From: Desulfatitalea sp.
GTDB taxonomy: Bacteria > Desulfobacterota > Desulfobacteria > Desulfobacterales > Desulfosarcinaceae
Direction: 5' to 3'
DNA length: 15,610 nucleotides
Assembly: GCA_018224505.1 (NCBI GenBank)
Contig: JAGTVD010000115.1
Location: 1-15,610, forward strand
Below are positions 1-6,899 of the stretch, piece by piece. The position numbers were made by a program, and so were the translations under genes. Each line of letters starts with the position of its first letter. Position 1 is the stretch's first letter. The notes under the pieces were generated by a model. It had not been told where the DNA came from and searched no databases. It was given only the letters and a program-made list of their open reading frames with translations.

Positions 1-1814
1 ACCCGGAGATGATCGCCTCGGCCATTCACCAGATCGAGTTTCATCGCAAGGAGGTGACCAACACCCCCTACCCCTACGGGCTGAAACTGCTGTTGATGGC
101 CATCGGCAGCTGGCTGCACGGCGGAGACCCCGAACGCATCCTGCGGCTGGATGCCGATTTTGAACGTTTGCACCGGGAGATCGCCGGCGGGCCGTTTCTT
201 GAAAAGCGCATGCGTACTTACTTTCTGGACAACCCCCACCGGGTGCGGATGCTCCTGGCGCCGGACCTGGAGCAGTCGGTACGGGAGCAGGAACAGGTGC
301 GCCAGTCATTGACGGCGCGCTTGAGCCAACTGGACGCGGCGGCGCGGCAGCGCATCGAAGAGGAAGCCCGCCTGCTCCAGGCGCGTCAGGAGAGTGCCGA
401 GGACGCAACCTGCCTGCCCACCCTGGCGTTGACCGACATTCCGCCCCGGGTACAGACCTGCGCCCCCACCACTATCGATAAAGAGCTGCCGTTGTGGCAT
501 TATGCACAGCCCACATCGGGCATCTATTACCTGAACGCCGTCGCCGGGGCCGGGGCCATGGATGCGGCCTTGCTGCCCTGGGTGCCTTTTTTCTGCTACG
601 CCTTCAACAAGCTGGGCACCCGGAAAAGCGACTACGTGCAGATCGCCCGCCGCATCGACGCCGCCAGTGGCGGCATGGGGCTCAGTACCCAGGCCCGGGT
701 GCTCTACGGCCAAAACGGCAGCTGCCTGCCTTTGGTCCAACTGGGCGCCAAGTGCCTGACCCGTAATATCGATCCCATGTACGGCATCGTGGAAGAACTG
801 ATCGCCGAGTTCAGCTGCCATGATCTGGCGCGCCTCAAACAGCTGCTGGGCGAGTACCGCTCGGGGTTGGAGACCATGATCGTGCAAAACGGCCACCGGC
901 TGGCCATCTCCCTCTCCGCCCGTGCCTTCGGGTCCGCCAGCGCCCTGGGCGAAACGTGGGGCGGCATCCACCAGGTGCGCACCATCCGCGACATGGCCAA
1001 GGATGCGGACACGCCCCGCCTGGAGGCCCTGGCCGAACGGCTGACGGCCATCGCCCGGGCGCTGTTCACGCCGCAGAACCTGATCATGGCCGCCATCGGC
1101 GAACCCGAGGCGGTGACGGCGGCCCGCACCCGCACCCTTGCCAGTTCGACCCTGTCCGGGTTCCAGCGGCAACCGGGCAACCTGGCGTTCCCCGTGCTGC
1201 CCCCGGCCGCTGCACCGGCGGTGCCCCGCGAAGGATGGAGTACCTCCAGCGCAGTGGCCTTCGTGGCCCTCACCGTGCCCACCGTTTCCCTGGGCCACCC
1301 CGATGCACCGGTGCTCAGTGTTCTGAGCAAGCTGCTGCGCTCGCTCTACCTGCACCGTGAAATCCGCGAAAAGGGCGGCGCTTACGGCGGGTTTGCGCTC
1401 TACAACCCCGAAAACGGCCTGTTCAGCCTGGCCTCCTACCGCGACCCCCACATCGTGAGGACCCTCAACGTCTATGCCGGCGTTACCGATTTTCTGCGAA
1501 CGGCCGGCCTGACCGATGAGGATATCAAGGAAGCGGTGCTGCAGGTGTGCTCGGAAATCGACAAGCCCGATCCCCCCGGCCCCGCCGCCCGCAAAGCCTT
1601 TCAGCGGCTGGTGGTGGGCCTGGACGACGCCGACCGCCAAGCGTTCAAACAGCAACTGCTCCAGGTCACCAAAGCACGGGTTCTGGCCGCCGCCGAGACC
1701 TACCTGGCCCCGGGCAAGGCCCCGACCGGCACCGCCGTCATCGCCGGCCAGGACCATTTGCAAACAGCGAACAAGCAGTTGGCGGACCAGCCCTTGTCGA
1801 TTCATGTGATATAG
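1..1814 (+). CDS. PreP-like M16C zinc metallopeptidase (insulinase family), 5' end outside window
   Basis: The reading frame is open from the left edge, and the first ATG at position 9 has no ribosome binding site, so the gene starts upstream. About 603 residues are visible. Presequence-protease-type M16C enzymes are around 970 residues, so the part holding the inverted zinc motif HxxEH should lie outside the window. What is seen is the family's middle region (residues about 1-110 with a charged helical segment ending near residue 130, typical of the M16C-associated linker) and the inactive C-terminal half, with the family signature RExREKGGAYGG near residue 455, whose Arg/Tyr pair normally completes the active site from the second half of the clam shell. 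Family role: degradation of short unfolded peptides inside a closed chamber. No signal peptide can be judged. It is convergent with the anti-sigma gene, separated by an 83-bp GTTGGG repeat tract. Confidence 0.9.
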   Translation, partial: PEMIASAIHQIEFHRKEVTNTPYPYGLKLLLMAIGSWLHGGDPERILRLDADFERLHREIAGGPFLEKRMRTYFLDNPHRVRMLLAPDLEQSVREQEQVRQSLTARLSQLDAAARQRIEEEARLLQARQESAEDATCLPTLALTDIPPRVQTCAPTTIDKELPLWHYAQPTSGIYYLNAVAGAGAMDAALLPWVPFFCYAFNKLGTRKSDYVQIARRIDAASGGMGLSTQARVLYGQNGSCLPLVQLGAKCLTRNIDPMYGIVEELIAEFSCHDLARLKQLLGEYRSGLETMIVQNGHRLAISLSARAFGSASALGETWGGIHQVRTIRDMAKDADTPRLEALAERLTAIARALFTPQNLIMAAIGEPEAVTAARTRTLASSTLSGFQRQPGNLAFPVLPPAAAPAVPREGWSTSSAVAFVALTVPTVSLGHPDAPVLSVLSKLLRSLYLHREIREKGGAYGGFALYNPENGLFSLASYRDPHIVRTLNVYAGVTDFLRTAGLTDEDIKEAVLQVCSEIDKPDPPGPAARKAFQRLVVGLDDADRQAFKQQLLQVTKARVLAAAETYLAPGKAPTGTAVIAGQDHLQTANKQLADQPLSIHVI

Positions 1815-1835
1815 AAAAACAGATCGTATGGGTAT

Positions 1836-1883
1836 CGGTTGGGCGGTTGGGCGGTTTTTCAGTTGGGTGGTTCTTCGGTTGGG
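1836..1883 (+). repeat. 8-bp-periodic minisatellite, consensus CGGTTGGG
   Basis: Six octamers in exact register: CGGTTGGG, CGGTTGGG, CGGTTTTT, CAGTTGGG, TGGTTCTT, CGGTTGGG. Four contain GTTGGG (starting at 1838, 1846, 1862 and 1878). The tract fills the gap between the convergent peptidase and anti-sigma genes. The T-rich octamers could help termination, but no clear hairpin is present. Confidence 0.8.
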
Positions 1884-1897
1884 CGAGGTAGCGGCGG

Positions 1898-2161
1898 TCA
1901 GGGTTTGGCGAGGGTGGCGATGAGCTCCCGGAGGCGCCGGGAGAGGGTTTCGGGGATCGGGGCGGCGCCGGCTTCACGGCACAGGGCCACGGTGCGCTTG
2001 AGTGTGGACAGGCACACCTTGCACGCCTGACATTCGTTCAAATGGCCTTCGATCTCCCGGCAGAGGGAGCCATCCAACTCGTTGTCCAGGTACTCGGACA
2101 TCCGGGCAAACAGCTCGCGGCAGCGGAAATCCGGATGGTTGTGGGGGGTGTGTTCAGACAT
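1898..2161 (-). CDS. Soluble zinc-binding anti-sigma factor (ZAS type), 87 aa
   Basis: A small protein with the zinc-finger anti-sigma motif H40-x3-C44-x2-C47 (plus C50 and an upstream C14), in the order expected for the ZAS domain that binds ECF sigma factors. There is no hydrophobic segment, so it should be cytoplasmic, unlike membrane RseA-type factors. The ATG at 2161 overlaps the sigma gene stop by eight bases (ATGTCTGA), a translational coupling arrangement that favours roughly stoichiometric synthesis; a TTG two codons upstream is the alternative start. Family knowledge: such proteins hold the sigma factor inactive and release it when the zinc site is oxidised or otherwise disturbed. 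The pairing with the ECF gene makes the role fairly sure; the inducing signal cannot be read from the sequence. Confidence 0.88.
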   Translation of the reverse strand: MSEHTPHNHPDFRCRELFARMSEYLDNELDGSLCREIEGHLNECQACKVCLSTLKRTVALCREAGAAPIPETLSRRLRELIATLAKP

Positions 2162-2765
2162 TGTCAAAATAACTTTTCAAATGGTCCCTGAGGAAAAGCC
2201 GCGCGCGGTGCAACCGCACCTTGACATTGGCCGGCGTCAGGTTCAGAATTTGCGCGCTCTCCTCGGTGGAAAACCCTTCGACATCCCTCAAGACCAATAC
2301 CACCCGGTACTTTTCGGGCAGTGCCAGAATAGCCTCCTGCAACTTGCGCCGCAACTCGTCATTGAGCACCCTGTCCAGTGGCAGCGCCGCCCAGGCGGGG
2401 ACATCGCCCTCCACAGCCGTTTCGTCGGTGGGTAAAAATTCATCCAACGACAGCTCCCGGTCAGGTGCGAATTTTGATTTGCGACGCTTCTTAATGCAGA
2501 TGCTGGCAGCGATGCGATAAACCCAGTTTTTGAATTTGGTTTCATTGCGAAACCCATCCAGGTATCTGTAAACATTTAAAAATGTATCCTGAACCAGATC
2601 CTCGGCATCGCTGGCCACACCACACATCTTCAATCCGAAATTATATAGCGCCCGCTCGTAACGTTTAACCAGTTCGGGAAACGCGGCCGCTTGATCCGCC
2701 CGGGCGGCCCGAACCAGTTCAGCATCAGGATCACTCTTTATCGGATAACGAGTCGGTTCGCTCAT
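2154..2765 (-). CDS. ECF-family RNA polymerase sigma factor (RpoE-like), 203 aa
   Basis: Sigma-70 region 2 lies at about residues 28-95 with the core-binding and -10 recognition signature DAEDLVQDTFLNVYRYLDGF (53-72) and a following WVYRIA motif. Region 4 lies at about 138-195 with LPEKYRVVLVLRDVEGFSTEE and a helix-turn-helix ending in VKVRLHRAR. Regions 1.1 and 3 are absent, as in ECF factors. Between the two domains is an acidic linker (105-128). The ATG at 2765 has AAGGA five bases upstream. The stop overlaps the anti-sigma start. Upstream on the same strand are a 29-residue membrane peptide gene and then the GlrR-like activator gene, so this pair may be a target or partner of that two-component system. 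A palindrome sits in the 37-bp leader between the small gene and this one. Confidence 0.93.
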   Translation of the reverse strand: MSEPTRYPIKSDPDAELVRAARADQAAAFPELVKRYERALYNFGLKMCGVASDAEDLVQDTFLNVYRYLDGFRNETKFKNWVYRIAASICIKKRRKSKFAPDRELSLDEFLPTDETAVEGDVPAWAALPLDRVLNDELRRKLQEAILALPEKYRVVLVLRDVEGFSTEESAQILNLTPANVKVRLHRARLFLRDHLKSYFDNV

Positions 2766-2775
2766 CTGGGTCCTT

Positions 2776-2793
2776 GCGTGTCACCTGACACGC
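2776..2793 (-). promoter_or_regulatory. Palindrome in the leader of the ECF sigma gene
   Basis: GCGTGTCA and TGACACGC are perfect 8-base complements separated by two bases. In RNA this gives a stem of six or more base pairs with a small loop, ending six bases before the AAGGA ribosome binding site of the sigma gene. It has no U-run, so it is unlikely to be an intrinsic terminator. As DNA it also has the shape of a dimeric operator. Its role is not known. Confidence 0.5.
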
Positions 2794-2802
2794 ATCGCGC
2801 AT

Positions 2803-2892
2803 TCACGTGGACATGCCCAGCTTGGGCAGGATATAGGCTTGCAACAGAAACCACACCCCCAATACCACCAATAGAACAATCAGCTCTTTCAT
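2803..2892 (-). CDS. 29-residue single-span membrane peptide, hypothetical
   Basis: A short gene with a full-strength ribosome binding site (TAAGGAG, six bases before ATG). It encodes MKELIVLLVVLGVWFLLQAY followed by ILPKLGMST. Residues 4-22 form one hydrophobic helix, and a short Pro/Lys/Gly tail follows. It ends 37 bp before the ECF sigma gene on the same strand, so the two are probably co-transcribed. The ribosome binding site lies in a perfect inverted repeat. I do not recognise a named family. The position suggests a membrane-bound partner of the envelope-stress module or a small regulator, but that is inference. The ideal spacing and uninterrupted transmembrane helix argue against a chance ORF. 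Confidence 0.65.
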   Translation of the reverse strand: MKELIVLLVVLGVWFLLQAYILPKLGMST

Positions 2893-2896
2893 CGTC

Positions 2897-2943
2897 GTCT
2901 CCTTACGGGTTGATACAGCGTTGAGCGTTGTACATAAGGAGAC
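2897..2943 (-). promoter_or_regulatory. Inverted repeat hiding the ribosome binding site of the 29-residue gene
   Basis: GTCTCCTTA and TAAGGAGAC (9 bp, exact) are separated by 29 bases. In the minus-strand transcript the downstream arm contains TAAGGAG, the ribosome binding site of the small gene, and the upstream arm copies the 3' end of 16S rRNA (CTCCTTA). Folding would block translation of the small gene. This is a candidate RNA switch or attenuator. Confidence 0.55.
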
Positions 2944-2950
2944 CGGGATG

Positions 2951-2977
2951 GGAAAATGGTTACAGGCGCCTCCAACC
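2951..2977 (-). terminator. Weak terminator-like hairpin after the sigma-54 activator gene
   Basis: Starting at the last base of the activator stop codon, the minus strand reads GGTTGGAGGCGCCTGTAACC, which can fold with GGTT/AACC and AGG/CCT pairs around one mismatch, followed by ATTTTCC. The stem is imperfect and the T-run is only four bases, so termination would be partial and read-through to the sigma operon is possible. Confidence 0.35.
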
Positions 2978-4356
2978 TACTGTCGTACCCGCAGGCTGTG
3001 GGCATCGATTTCGTATTTTTTGATTTTGTAGTGGATGGCGCGCCGGCTGATGCCCAGGAGTTTGGCGGCCTCTTTTTGAATGCCGCCGGTCTGTTTGAGT
3101 GCCCGGACGATGGCGCCCCGTTCGGTATCTTCCAATGAGAAAGAGTCGCTGACCGGTTCGTCGGGAGCCATGGAAAGGGTGGGCAGTCCCGATTGATGCA
3201 TGTCCTCGGGGCGCAGCGCATTGCCGTGGCACAGGACGATGCCGGCCTCGATGGCGTTTTTAAGCTCGCGCACATTGCCCGGCCAGGGATAGTTGGTAAT
3301 ATAGTCGATCGTTTCCTTTGGAACCTGCGCCGGCGGCAGGCCGCTCTGGCGCGCATAGGCCTGCACGAAATGTCTGGCCAGCACGGGGATGTCCTCCCGC
3401 CGCTCGCGCAGCGAGGGTATTTGCAGCGTAACCACCCGCAACCGGTAGTAAAGATCCTCGCGAAAATTGCCCTTCTTAATCTCCTGCACCAGATCGGAGT
3501 TGGTGGCCGCCAGCACTCGGCAATCGACGGCGTTTTCCTTCAGGTCGCCGATACGGCGGATTTTGCGATCCTCCAGGAATCGGAGCAGCCGCACCTGCAT
3601 TTCCGGCGATATGTTGCCGATCTCGTCCAGAAAAAGGGTGCCTTTGTCAGCGGTGTCGATCAACCCGCGTTTGTCGTTGACCGCGTGGGTAAAGGCACCG
3701 CGAACATGGCCGAACAGCTCACTCTCCAAAAGGCCGGCCGGCGTGCTGCCGCAGTCCACCACGACGAACGGCTGTTTGTTGCGGGCGCTGAGAAGGTGGA
3801 TTAACCGGGCGATACGCTCTTTACCGACCCCGCTTTCACCCAGAATCAACACATTGACATCGCTCAAGGCCACCCGCTGCACCAACTTGTACAGCGCCTT
3901 CATTTTAGGACTGACGGCGGACGCCATATCCTCGATCAGTTGGTCATCCTCGCCATTGCCCACCGCGCGCGGATTTTCCGCCAGCACTTGTCGCAGTTTA
4001 AATACCAGTTGCCGTCCGTCGAATGGTTTGGGCAGGTAGTCCACGGCCCCCGCCTTGACCGCCTTGACCGCATCGGCGACAGTGCTGAAAGCGGTCAAAA
4101 AGATGATCGGCAACCCGGGCTGAAGGGTACGGGCTTTGAGCATCACGTCCATTCCGCCCATCCCCGGCATCTTCATGTCGGAGATCATCAGGTCCACCCG
4201 GTTATCCTGGAGCAGATTCAGGGCATCCTGACCATTTTCCGCCTTTAGAATATGGAACCCCGATGATTGCAGACGCGCTTCGAGCACCTGCAACACATGG
4301 GGATCGTCATCCACGATTAAAATCGAGGACGGTATGTCATTGAGTACTTGTGCCAT
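2977..4356 (-). CDS. Sigma-54-dependent response regulator of the GlrR/QseF type, 459 aa
   Basis: Receiver domain at residues about 11-125: acidic pocket D16-D18, phospho-acceptor D60, T88, K110. AAA+ domain at about 147-375: Walker A GESGVGKE (173-180), Walker B LFLDEIG (241-247), and the R-finger region and GNVREL signature (360-365). Fis-type helix-turn-helix at about 411-450. The L1 loop that contacts sigma-54 reads GAFTHA (220-225) rather than GAFTGA. The ATG at 4356 has GGAGAAGG six bases upstream. Its gene follows a lipoprotein gene with the QseG/YfhG C-terminal signature, which itself follows a histidine kinase: this is the three-gene order of the enterobacterial glrK-yfhG-glrR (qseEGF) operon. 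Expected role: when phosphorylated, hexamerises and opens sigma-54 promoters. The adjacent ECF sigma pair is a plausible target. Confidence 0.92.
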   Translation of the reverse strand: MAQVLNDIPSSILIVDDDPHVLQVLEARLQSSGFHILKAENGQDALNLLQDNRVDLMISDMKMPGMGGMDVMLKARTLQPGLPIIFLTAFSTVADAVKAVKAGAVDYLPKPFDGRQLVFKLRQVLAENPRAVGNGEDDQLIEDMASAVSPKMKALYKLVQRVALSDVNVLILGESGVGKERIARLIHLLSARNKQPFVVVDCGSTPAGLLESELFGHVRGAFTHAVNDKRGLIDTADKGTLFLDEIGNISPEMQVRLLRFLEDRKIRRIGDLKENAVDCRVLAATNSDLVQEIKKGNFREDLYYRLRVVTLQIPSLRERREDIPVLARHFVQAYARQSGLPPAQVPKETIDYITNYPWPGNVRELKNAIEAGIVLCHGNALRPEDMHQSGLPTLSMAPDEPVSDSFSLEDTERGAIVRALKQTGGIQKEAAKLLGISRRAIHYKIKKYEIDAHSLRVRQ

Positions 4357-4392
4357 TTCAAGCCTTCTCCGGCCGCTCCGCCCAGGTCTGCC

Positions 4393-4418
4393 CGGTCATG
4401 GGAGATTGCCCACGACCG
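4393..4418 (-). other. Stable intercistronic stem-loop between lipoprotein and activator genes
   Basis: On the minus strand CGGTCGTGGG and CCCATGACCG form a 10-bp stem with one G-U pair and a CAATCT loop. No U-run follows. It lies in the 87-bp gap before the activator gene and may mark RNA processing or set the relative amounts of the two products. Confidence 0.5.
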
Positions 4419-4443
4419 CTCTTTACCGAACGGCGGCGAGCCT

Positions 4444-5187
4444 CTATTCTGTCGAGGGAATAGCGCTTTTTCGTTCTTGAATTCTCTGATCGATCTTTTC
4501 GAAGGCTTCGATCTGCTGGTTCAGTCGTTCGATCTCTTTTTCAAGCGCTTGTATTTTCTGATCTTTATCCTGCATTTGCCGATCCGCGGCATCCAACCGG
4601 TTCGTCATTTGTCGCAAGGCCTGGTTGGCTTCCACCACAAACCACTTGGGTACCGTGGGTGCCAATTCGCCGGTACCCGGTTCCACATCAATATCCAATG
4701 GGATGTGTGAAAAAATCATCTTATCGCGGATGATCGGTGCGAACAACCGTGCATCCTCGTACCCGCTCGCATCGGGTGCGCTATTGAGCCACGCGTGCCA
4801 GAGCGCCAGTGCTTTCGCATGCGCACCGGGGGTTTCCGCGGCCATCAACCGCGAACACGCCAAGCCATACAACGCCATACGGGCGATGGTGGGATTTCCG
4901 GTCTGCTCGCGAATGGCATCGAAACGTTGAGCGGCACCTGCATAGTCTCGGGCCAGATAGCTGTTGACTGCTTCGTCATGGGCTTTCAAATCCGCCGGTG
5001 ACAAAGCCCCCGGCGCCACCACCAAGTGCGGCTGCCCGGGCCACTGGCATCCCACCACTGCGGTCATCCCAAAGAATAAAAAGACCAGCAGAGCGCCCAA
5101 ACCGGACCGCGCCCTTCGATTACGGCTTATGCTTTGCGTCTGGCCCGCATGGTCGGCGGCATTCGTTTGCAAGCATTCAAATTTCAT
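4444..5187 (-). CDS. QseG/YfhG-like lipoprotein, 247 aa
   Basis: From the ATG at 5187 the protein has a basic N-terminus, a hydrophobic stretch (about 30-46) and a lipobox-like AVVGC with the cysteine at residue 47. The N-region is long for a lipoprotein signal, so a downstream TTG start is possible; a TTG three codons upstream is also open. No strong ribosome binding site favours any of them. The middle (about 65-140) is helical and resembles a short TPR-like repeat region. Residues about 185-235 form a coiled coil, ending in an EKIDQRIQERK element that resembles the end of enterobacterial QseG. The place between a GlrK-type kinase and a GlrR-type regulator supports the assignment. In enterobacteria QseG is an outer-membrane lipoprotein that binds and activates the kinase from the periplasm. 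The assignment rests on order and C-terminal similarity, since overall sequence is divergent. Confidence 0.75.
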   Translation of the reverse strand: MKFECLQTNAADHAGQTQSISRNRRARSGLGALLVFLFFGMTAVVGCQWPGQPHLVVAPGALSPADLKAHDEAVNSYLARDYAGAAQRFDAIREQTGNPTIARMALYGLACSRLMAAETPGAHAKALALWHAWLNSAPDASGYEDARLFAPIIRDKMIFSHIPLDIDVEPGTGELAPTVPKWFVVEANQALRQMTNRLDAADRQMQDKDQKIQALEKEIERLNQQIEAFEKIDQRIQERKSAIPSTE

Positions 5188-5293
5188 CAAGTTCAAATAC
5201 AGGTCCTATATAACAATGTGAATGCGAAGGGTTCCCGGCCACGGAGCCGTCCTGGACAGCGGGCACAAGGAGACCCGCAAGCGACCAGCCGTT

Positions 5294-5321
5294 TTTATAT
5301 CACGTCCACTGAATGGCGCAA
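5294..5321 (-). promoter_or_regulatory. Possible sigma-70 promoter for the lipoprotein-activator genes
   Basis: On the minus strand, TTGCGC (5321-5316), 16 bases, TATAAA (5299-5294), about 107 bp before the lipoprotein ATG. The 182-bp gap and a weak terminator-like hairpin after the kinase gene fit a separate promoter here. The match to consensus is moderate. Confidence 0.35.
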
Positions 5322-5357
5322 CACCTATCCCTGCCGAATGCAAATGAATGCATAATG

Positions 5358-5382
5358 CAAAAAAGCCAATTATTGAATGGCC
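5358..5382 (-). terminator. Weak terminator-like element at the end of the kinase gene
   Basis: On the minus strand GCCA and TGGC flank a nine-base loop that includes the kinase stop codon, followed directly by TTTTTT. The stem is only four G-C-rich pairs plus possible G-U extensions, so it would be a leaky terminator at best. Confidence 0.3.
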
Positions 5383-6899
5383 CTCAAGGCGGTACGCTTG
5401 ACGTGCCACTTTTTAAGGCCCTTGTCGCGAACCGTCGTTTCCGCCGGGAAAAACAGGGGCAATGTAAAACTGAACGTGGTCCCCTGGCCGACATGACTCT
5501 CCACCCAAATGGCGCCGCCATGGGCCTCGACGATGTTCTTGGTGATACTCAGGCCCAGTCCGACGCCATCCAGGTGCTCCCGCACGTTGGTGGCGCGGTA
5601 GAATTTATTGAACAGGTTTCCGATCTCCTCGTCCAGAATACCCGGACCGGTATCCACCACACTGAACGTCAGTCGCTGTTGGACATCGGGTGCGCCCACC
5701 CGGACCCATATGCGCGCCTCGCGGTCCGAAAATTTAACGGCATTGCCAATCAGATTGAGAAACAACTGCCGCAGGTATTGGATATCACCTTTCACATCCG
5801 GGGTATCCATTGGAATTTCCGATTCCACATGCACCTGCTTGGCTTCGATGGAAGCCTTGAGACTTTCAATACAATCGGCCACCAATGCATAGGTGTCCAC
5901 CGGCGCAAAGTTGAGCTGCAGGGCGCCCGGTTCCAGGCGCGAGGCCTGCATGAGGTGGTTGAGCAAGTCACAAAGGCGCCCGATTTCCGAACCTGCGATT
6001 TCAAGAAACTTGCGCTGCCGATCGTTGATCGGCCCCATCACCTGCTCCTCGATCATGTTGACCGATTCGCGGATGGAGGTCAACGGCGTTCGAATTTCAT
6101 GACTCAACATGGAGATGAAATCGGACCGCAGTTGCTCCTCCTGCCGCAAACGTTCCGTCATTTCATTGAATGCCGCGGCCAGTTCCCCCAACTCATCCCT
6201 GGAATGAATCTTTAGCGGCTCGCTCGATCGGTTCTTGGTAATGGAGCGTATCCCGCGCATCAAATCTTTGAGGGGGCGGATCATGGAATAGGAAAGAAAC
6301 ACCACCCCCAACAGCCCCACCAGGCTGGCGATGCCCAACCCGATCAACGCCTTGTGGGCCGACTGCGCCCCCCGCTGATTGAGCTGGCGGGTGGCGGCCT
6401 CCACCTCCTGCATATTTTCCAGACGCGCGGCGGAGACCTTCTCGATCCAATCGTTGATCACCTTTTCCGGAATCCAAAGGGTCCCGCCAGGAGCCACCAC
6501 ACCCTCCTGTTCCGCCTCATCGGCCGGCAAAGACGGATAGTGGCTGTAAACATCCGCAATCTCCTGCCAATAAGGCGATATAACCACCCCCTGGTCGGCC
6601 AGCACCAGAACCCGGTTCAAGCCGGCCTCGAACTCCTGGCGGGCTCGGATAAAATAGTCCAGATAGTCCCGTCGTTGCAGAAGGTGGTACTTTTTTTCGT
6701 TCTCCTCCATGCTGATCAGGTTTTCGAGCATGCGCTTCGAGATATCGGATATGGCGTAATTTTTACTGACGATACCTTCGGACAGATGCACCACTTGCTG
6801 AAAGTTGACATACAGCAACAAGATCGTGCCGTAAAAAAAAGCCACAATGGCAAAAAACCAGACGAGCAACTTGCCCGTAATGCCGTAACTTGGATCCAT
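5370..6899 (-). CDS. Membrane sensor histidine kinase of the GlrK/QseE type, 509 aa
   Basis: Transmembrane helix 1 at about residues 11-31, an extracytoplasmic helical domain at about 32-182, transmembrane helix 2 at about 184-206, then a HAMP linker (about 207-255). HisKA domain with the phospho-accepting H267 in SHEIRTPL. HATPase domain with N-box N386, DTGPG (416-420) and GVGLGL (445-450). A basic 25-residue tail follows. This is a complete HPK1-class kinase. The sensor domain has no Cache or PAS signature and is rich in long helices, as in GlrK/QseE. It would phosphorylate D60 of the sigma-54 regulator encoded two genes downstream, with the lipoprotein between them as likely accessory. 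The ATG at 6899 lacks a good ribosome binding site. It is divergent from the repeat-protein gene across 278 bp. Confidence 0.93.
   Translation of the reverse strand: MDPSYGITGKLLVWFFAIVAFFYGTILLLYVNFQQVVHLSEGIVSKNYAISDISKRMLENLISMEENEKKYHLLQRRDYLDYFIRARQEFEAGLNRVLVLADQGVVISPYWQEIADVYSHYPSLPADEAEQEGVVAPGGTLWIPEKVINDWIEKVSAARLENMQEVEAATRQLNQRGAQSAHKALIGLGIASLVGLLGVVFLSYSMIRPLKDLMRGIRSITKNRSSEPLKIHSRDELGELAAAFNEMTERLRQEEQLRSDFISMLSHEIRTPLTSIRESVNMIEEQVMGPINDRQRKFLEIAGSEIGRLCDLLNHLMQASRLEPGALQLNFAPVDTYALVADCIESLKASIEAKQVHVESEIPMDTPDVKGDIQYLRQLFLNLIGNAVKFSDREARIWVRVGAPDVQQRLTFSVVDTGPGILDEEIGNLFNKFYRATNVREHLDGVGLGLSITKNIVEAHGGAIWVESHVGQGTTFSFTLPLFFPAETTVRDKGLKKWHVKRTALRAIQ

Noticed and set aside
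306..1805. Long minus-strand open frame opposite the M16C peptidase gene
   Set aside because: The translation is Gly/Gln/Arg/His-rich with no domain, and the plus frame is a clear PreP-like protein. It is a shadow of GC-rich codon use.
5354..5382. TGGC followed by TTTTTTGC on the minus strand considered as a sigma-54 promoter
   Set aside because: The spacing between GG and GC is about three bases too short.
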